Shown piece by piece: positions 58,366-64,000 of a stretch of 64,000 bases of DNA. A model generated the notes under the pieces. It made no database searches, had not been told where the DNA came from, and was given only the letters and a program-made list of their open reading frames with translations. How positions within the stretch are numbered: position 1 is the stretch's first letter; each line of letters begins with the position of its first letter. The stretch lies in NCBI GenBank assembly GCA_018806985.1, contig JADANN010000443.1, forward strand, positions 697,001 through 761,000, given 5' to 3'. The DNA is from Angiostrongylus vasorum (Eukaryota; Nematoda; Chromadorea; Rhabditida; Metastrongylidae). Position numbers and translations under genes: made by a program.

Positions 58366-58526
58366 TGCTCTTGTTTAGTTGAACTTAATTCGTACTTGGA
58401 TTTTCTCAACACAGTTTCTAGAGCAAACCGCCGACATCAATTAAATGAATATGTTTGTGTAACATTTATTGCCGGCGATGTTAATCCATCATTCATCGAG
58501 TTTCCCCACTCTATCAGTCGGTTTTT

Positions 58527-58790
58527 TTTGGCGTGTGTACCTTAGTGGTCAATATACAAGTGGTCGTTAGTTTGCTCTATCCCTCCGCCGAGATCGGCAA
58601 ACTCGTACCAAATTTGTCTGGGGGGCAGCAGCACTGATTTATTAGCTCGGTACGCCACTGTAAGTCTTTGTATAGACCAGATATCTGTTCATTCACTTCA
58701 AACGATGTTCATTGAAGTCGAATGCATGACGCATGCATCAAGGATTGATCAACGCCGAAGTCTATAGTCTTTGTCCTTCCTCCAGCCGAC
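58527..58790 (+). repeat. SINE-A copy, degenerate
   Basis: GCGTGTGTACCTTAGTGGTC head, GTACCAAATTTGTCTGG, GTCGAATGCATGACGCATGC and the end GATCAACGCCGAAG. Confidence 0.65.
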
Positions 58791-58859
58791 TAACATGGGA
58801 TCGAATTGCTTGAGAAATATATCAGTGCCTCCGTATACTGATTTCACAATGTCAAATAT

Positions 58860-58965
58860 TATGTATGTGTAAATGAATGTATGAATTTACGTGTGCATTT
58901 ATGTATGTTTCTATGTATGTAGGTACGCAAGCATGCATGTATATATGTACGTACGTATTATGTCG
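58860..58965 (+). repeat. ATGT-type microsatellite
   Basis: Imperfect ATGT/GTAT repeats (ATGTATGTGTAAATGAATGT, GTATGTTTCTATGTATGTAG, TACGTACGTATT). Confidence 0.75.
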
Positions 58966-59225
58966 CTAGAGAATATTGTCGTCTACATCTTCCGTTATCC
59001 TCTGGCTTGGTAAACATATTCTCGTTAAGCACCAGTGAATAAAAAAGCAGTTCTTAAAGAATTGACAAAGCATGGAAAAAGAAATGGAACTAAGCATGAA
59101 TCAATAGGAGAATCTTTTCATGAAAACTGAGAACAAGAGTTTTCATAACAAGTCGATAGTTCACAAAGGATATACTCATAAATATACCTAGACAAATAAA
59201 GATATATACGTATATATAATAAAAG

Positions 59226-59512
59226 AAGGATAAAGCTCTCGTCGTTGATTAATTCCTGAGGCATGAGCCATGCATTCGACTTCATTTAACATCGTTTGGA
59301 GGTGATTAAATGCATATCTGGCCTTTACAATGACTCGCGGTGGCCTACCGATGTATCGACCCAGTGCTGCTATTCTCTCAGACAAGTCTGGTACCAATTT
59401 TCCGACTCCGGAGAGGAGGAAGGCTTGGTAAGCCATGGACGCGGGGATTGATTCCACATGTGTGTTGCAGGGCCCCTTCGACCATTACGCCGCACGTGCC
59501 CCTGCCCCCATA
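59226..59512 (-). repeat. SINE-A copy next to an (AT)n tract
   Basis: GGATAAAGCTCTCGTCGTTG, CCTACCGATGTATCGACCC, CAGACAAGTCTGGTACC, and the box A complement at 59490. The head abuts the (AT)n tract at 59515. Confidence 0.8.
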
Positions 59513-59514
59513 TA

Positions 59515-59555
<41 letters not shown>

Positions 59556-59575
59556 CATATATATATATATATGTA
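59515..59575. repeat. (AT)n microsatellite
   Basis: About 60 bases of almost pure TA dinucleotide with one GACAT interruption. The Tyr-Ile frames running through it on both strands are artefacts. Confidence 0.9.
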
Positions 59576-59790
59576 GATGAAATGACATTCGCAGGCGTCT
59601 CATCCTGCATGAAGACGAAGGAGATTGTGTGACCACGGAAGCAGTGGATACAAATCTCCGTGATGGGTCTCATTGTGAGGATTGGAAATCTGATGAATTG
59701 AGGTCAATGTTGCGGCGTTGAACTTCCAACCTTATATGAATGCCAAGTTGTCATGAATATTAGTCTTTGTAGCTGCTACGCGGGTCTTTT

Positions 59791-59994
59791 GTGTGTAAGT
59801 CGCTGAGCCGAACGCTGGGTTACAACTTTTATGGTAATAGTAGCAATAACAACAATAACAGTAGAGCGAAGTATATGGACGAGTTAGGCGATATGAACGA
59901 ACTGGATGGAGACTGGATGAACACCGCGAACACTTCAAGACGAATGCCATGTGCTGTCTGTATTACTTCTGTATTGGGTTGGGCTTTGCCATAG
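59791..59994 (+). CDS. Possible exon with an Asn run, unrecognised
   Basis: Open frame containing YGNSSNNNNNSRAKYMDELG and acidic MNELDGDWMN. The next frame downstream (60039) looks more clearly coding and lies on the same strand, so the two may belong to one gene. No domain recognised. Confidence 0.25.
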   Translation: MCKSLSRTLGYNFYGNSSNNNNNSRAKYMDELGDMNELDGDWMNTANTSRRMPCAVCITSVLGWALP

Positions 59995-60038
59995 GGAACT
60001 AAAGACAGCGCCTAGAAAGAGGTTCTAAAGGTTCTTCT

Positions 60039-60281
60039 ATGATAGAGCTACATGTGAAAGGGCGCAGCTGCTCGTTCGGAAACTTCTTCGGGACGACAGG
60101 TGCTGGAAAGTACATTCAGCTGACTGGTGCTGATTCAGTGCCCGAACTGTCGGACAAAAAAGAGCAGTTTATTGAAAAAAGTTATAGAATCCCTTTCCAG
60201 CCACCTGCGAGGCAACTGCATGAGATAGTTGCTAAGGGACAATTTGGAGAAGGTGCGAAGATAGATTTAAGATCGTTACAG
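60039..60281 (+). CDS. Exon of an unrecognised gene
   Basis: Open stretch with the character of conserved protein (YIQLTGADSVPELSDKKEQF, then IPFQPPARQLHEIVAKGQFG and KIDLRSLQ), ending exactly at a donor (CAG|GTAAAC at 60281). The left edge is uncertain: it may begin at an acceptor near 60100 (GGGACGACAG). No family recognised and the other exons were not found. Confidence 0.45.
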
Positions 60282-61188
60282 GTAAACAAGAAACATACAC
60301 TAATATAGAAAATAAGAACTACTTGATGAATAGTTCCTATAGTCAATGCGCAATTATTGAATGATACAGTCTTCAACACTGAAGAGTCGCCCAACCTCAA
60401 GAATCATTCTCGCTAAAGGAAAGCTATGCTACTGTAGTAAAACACTTATACTGGGATCTGAGACTACGCAGTGGCCATGATAAGTCTTTCGGAGATGGTT
60501 AGCTAGCATGATGACACTGGAGAGAAGCTCATAATCGTCTATTTTTGAGGTCTAAGGTATCACGATAAGCACTAGTTTTCAATTGCGTTTCCGACTTTTC
60601 ATTGAACATCTACCCTAATTAACAACAATGCAAATTGTTTGCTGTAATCATTGAACTTCCTAAGGTTTTCAACAGTTCACGGTCGTTCTTGAAATCTCAA
60701 CCACGACACGTGTTTGAGAAAAAAAACGCATTCCGAAGAAACACTATCAATGCCGGCCACGTTCATAATACGAACTCTGTATCAGATATCGTCTCACATT
60801 TCTCTCAACTTGTCTTCGAATGGAGTTGTTAGCGGAGTACACTGTAATGCGAGACGAGTAGAGAAATCATCTGCTCATAATCTGGTGATTGCCGCTTCCC
60901 TTTTTATATCCGAGAAACGAGTCAACTTTCATAGTACTCAAGTTTCGTTCCGTCAGAGAGTTAATTAGAAACGGATTAACTGAAAACTACAAATTTCTAG
61001 TGGATGTGGGAAAAACCTTCGTCAGTCGTTCTCTTCTGTGCTGGAACGTAGTCTAGGAGTAAATATTCATAAAAATAATAGCTAGGAGAAAATGTACGAA
61101 TGTACGTACTTCGTCCGTCGTCAAGCGCATCAGAAACTCTCTTAGGGTTCCCTTTTATACGATTTCGTGTGCTGTTCTTACGTCGGTG

Positions 61189-61472
61189 AAGGGCGCGTGT
61201 GGCGCAGTGGTTGGAGGAGCCACTGCGACACACACGTGGAATCGATCCTCGCGCCCATGGCGGCCCACCAAGTCCCTAACCCCCCCACGGGGTCGGCAAA
61301 TTGGTGCCAGACTTGCCTGGGAGGATAGCAGCACTGTTTCGATACATCGGTAGGCCACCGCGAGTCATTGTAAAGCCCAGATATGCATTCAATCACCTCC
61401 AGCGATACTTAATGAAGTCGAATGCAAGGCGCATCCTTCAGGGATTGACAAACGCCAAGAGCTTTATCCTTT
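61189..61472 (+). repeat. SINE-A copy
   Basis: GTGTGGCGCAGTGGTTGGAG head, GTGGAATCGATCCTCGCG, GATACATCGGTAGGCCACC, AGTCGAATGCAAGGCGCATC and the end TTGACAAACGCCAAGAGC. Well preserved. Confidence 0.85.
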
Positions 61473-62287
61473 TAGCTTTTTACGTAGATGAAGAATCTTG
61501 TACCTTTCAGCTGCTAACCTGCTGGAGCTTCTCTGAAGAGGAGTAGATCACGGACCAAAGTCGACAAGATAGCTGCTTTAAGAAGCATACAGAGACTTTC
61601 GTGTCTGCTGTCAAACTGACTTCTGCCTTCTGCAAGCATGTACTTCTATTCGTGCGTCACATGAGGCAAATACCAAATGACTGAAGAAGCACAGAAGAGT
61701 TCTTGTCTCTAAGAAAGAACTGAAATGCGTTATTAGGAAGAGCCCAACCGAAGTATATTCAGGTCTTGCAACATAGCTCGTCGACTAATTTGAGCAACAT
61801 CTGCAATTGAGTACTTTCCTTCGAAGACTGGAAAATGAAGGATCATCTTACGAAAGATACGGTGCAGTTTGTGTTTCCCACACTAGTGAATCCCAATAAC
61901 ACAGCTTTGACACGCGGTTGAAATGAATAGAGTGTTCAGCAATGGTTGTTCGAATTAATTAGTGGTTATCGATATAACTAGTAGTAGAAATGAACTGTGT
62001 CTTGTACTGCTTCAAGTAATGATGGGCAATAGCAAAGTCTTTTCATTGCAGGGTTCAAATTATTGTACAATATGAATTAGAAGGGTAGCAAAGGCCTGAG
62101 TATCGTGTATCCAAGTGGAATAGATGAACCACTTACAATCAGCATTGAGTCAACTGCCCAGCTCCGTATTAGAAAATGGTGTCTTAAAGAAATAAACACC
62201 TGGGTTCACAAGTATGAAAGGGACTCCATGTCGATTTACTTGCCAGAATCTTATGCTTAAACGCCTATTTATTTATTTGTAAAGTGC
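61473..62287. other. No gene seen
   Basis: No conserved exon or repeat recognised on either strand. Confidence 0.35.
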
Positions 62288-62565
62288 ATATAGCGAATTT
62301 CGGTTACAGGTGTCCCGCAATACACACATGGTTGTTGGTTTGCCTTGCGCACTGGACTCAGCAAGCGTTCCGCCCCTCTGGGGGTTGGCAGGTTAGCACA
62401 AGAATAGTCTGGGTAGACAGCAACATTGGCATTAGTAATGAGTAGTCCACCGTAATTCACAGGCCAGGTATGGATTCAGTCACCACAAGACTGGTGAAAG
62501 CGAATACACAGAGCATGTCAAGAGCTTCTGGGATTGGTCAACACCAAGAGCGCTCTCCTTTAATC
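62288..62565 (+). repeat. SINE-A copy, degenerate
   Basis: CCCGCAATACACACATGG, GACTCAGCAAGCGTTCCGCC, GGGTTGGCAGGTTAGCAC and the end GGTCAACACCAAGAGC. Confidence 0.6.
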
Positions 62566-64000
62566 CTTTCATCTCATGTTTAAGCATTGTAAGAAAAACA
62601 ACGAAATCGGTACGTACACGACTCTAATTAGAAGTAAACTCTAAGAAACTCTTTCCACACATTTTCTGTGCTTCTTCTTCCTCTCCATAACGGCGACCTG
62701 GACGATTTTCTCGAAGTTACTTTCGACATTTTCACTACCGCTTCCTGTTCGAATGTTCCTTCTTACTGGCCACGGTCGGCAGACTCCGTTCATGCTTAAT
62801 TCCACGCTCCGCCCTAGCAAAACACAACGAAATCCTCAGTCGTCTCCGCCTCCTACGGTGCTCAACGGAACAATCATCACCGCCTACTGCCTCTGATATG
62901 CTACTGGCATTTTTCATTTTAATCACAGTGGTGAGTTAAACGGTTGTCGTCCAAACAGAAACAAAAAACGAAAGTGTATTTATTCCTAAAAAGGGAGGGA
63001 GCACTGCCTCATGTATTTTAAACAGATTCGTAAATCGCTGAACAACTAGAGGTCGGAAAAGCATTAGGTCGCTTTCCGCACAGATCAAATCACGTTGCCG
63101 TTTTTCTCGAATGTCTGTATGGTTAGATAGGGCAGTACCAATAATCAAAACGCTATCATTTGCGATAATGGTAAAAACAAGAGTAATAAAGCTATTTACT
63201 TACTTCTGCATGCTCACATGAGCCATTAATGCACTTCGTGAGTATTGCAGCATTCTTTCCATTGGGTTCGTTATCATGGAGGTCTTCGGATTTGCGCGAG
63301 CATTTAGCTCGCAGCTCGCTCTTCAGAATCTTTGGTCTTTTCTATGAATATCTTTAAGTAGTGGCTGAGTTGATTAACCCTAAAATCCTGCAATACCCGT
63401 GTTTGGGTGTTCCCAGGTTTCACATCTCGAGAGCTTTTTCCGCAAAGAGCTTGTAGTCAAGTGACTAGGCACTAGATAGGAAATCGTTTAGACTTGCCTT
63501 CAACAACTAAGCTCTATCTCTACTCTAGGAGAGGCTGACAAGATATTCCGTGAGTATATCCAACACCTATGTTCAGATCTCAGCAAAGCAAAGGTGGGCA
63601 TCAAATGCAAAACACCGTGAAATAAGCAAGCCTCATTCCTCTGACCTTGAAAAAAGCCACCATACGGCAGTGTTGGGTAGTGTAAGAAAAGGGAATTCGC
63701 TAAAATCTCTGACCATTCAAGTCTGCTTAGGTCTTGAAGGATTAAAGTAACGATCTGTTCTCACAAAGCGCGTTCGCTTTCATCTTAGACCTCCAAAAGG
63801 GAACACATGACGCAGGATAAGAGGATCAGATGCAATGTTATCGGACTGCACAGGACGAGAAGACACCTCTCATCTAATACAGTCTACTAAACCGAAGAAG
63901 AGTTTTTCCTTAAGACATTGGACAGTAGAGAAGCCAGCAGCGTTGAGTATAAACACTGAACATGTATTTAAATTGTTGAGCTTACATGATGTTGATAAAT
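62566..64000. other. No confirmed gene at the right edge
   Basis: Minus-strand open frames 62735-62926 (Arg-rich, HRRRRRRLRIS) and 62936-63148 lie next to each other in different frames and could be exon-like, but no motif or splice chain supports them. The plus frame 63550-63750 is likewise unsupported. Confidence 0.3.

Noticed and set aside
59340..59673. Tyr-Ile repeat proteins on both strands
   Set aside because: Translation of the (AT)n microsatellite and the SINE next to it.
1..64000. CRISPR arrays, bacterial operons, prophage or viral genes
   Set aside because: None seen; gene structure, introns and repeats are those of an animal nuclear genome.

Overview
The window is nuclear DNA from a multicellular eukaryote, most likely a nematode and probably a strongylid (hookworm-like) parasite. 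The signs are small exons with TTTTCAG/TTTCAG-type acceptors, introns swollen with repeats, a C. elegans/hookworm-type RTE retrotransposon, mariner, GIY-YIG Penelope-like elements (PLEs) and very many tRNA-like SINEs. There are no bacterial operons, rRNAs or CRISPR arrays. Most long open frames are repeat shadows. The real genes are chains of short exons, which I assembled by eye from homology, splice sites and phase.

Five genes can be supported. (1) A BAR-domain gene on the minus strand, about 8.1 to 1.8 kb, whose largest intron holds two PLE copies in inverted orientation. (2) The C-terminal half of EEFSEC, the selenocysteine-specific elongation factor, on the plus strand at 13.66-17.38 kb; the GTPase domain is not found. 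(3) A MTRES1-like mitochondrial S4-domain protein, plus strand, 18.47-21.06 kb. (4) An apparently complete MKS1 homologue (ciliary transition zone, B9 domain), minus strand, 34.6-27.0 kb, nine exons. (5) A second BAR-domain gene, minus strand, 46.7-42.4 kb, a paralogue of the first with matching exon lengths and phases. Orphan exons of unknown genes lie near 48.1 kb and 60.1 kb.

The rest is mobile DNA. I name four SINE-like families here. SINE-A is tRNA-like with about 16 copies. SINE-B is tRNA-like and ends in AAATAAAAT runs. SINE-C is tRNA-like and often occurs as inverted pairs. SINE-D has a tail matching the RTE tail. There are also an eroded RTE at 23-25 kb and an RTE fragment at 47.4 kb, a near full-length dead mariner with terminal inverted repeats at 39.7-40.9 kb and a mariner fragment at 28.2 kb.

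Two observations stand out. The PLE ends carry hammerhead-ribozyme-like motifs, seen in several copies and in a second, diverged family with different but still pairing stem I bases. Three of the five genes each have exactly one surplus base inside an A/T homopolymer while everything else is intact, which looks like assembly error rather than gene death.
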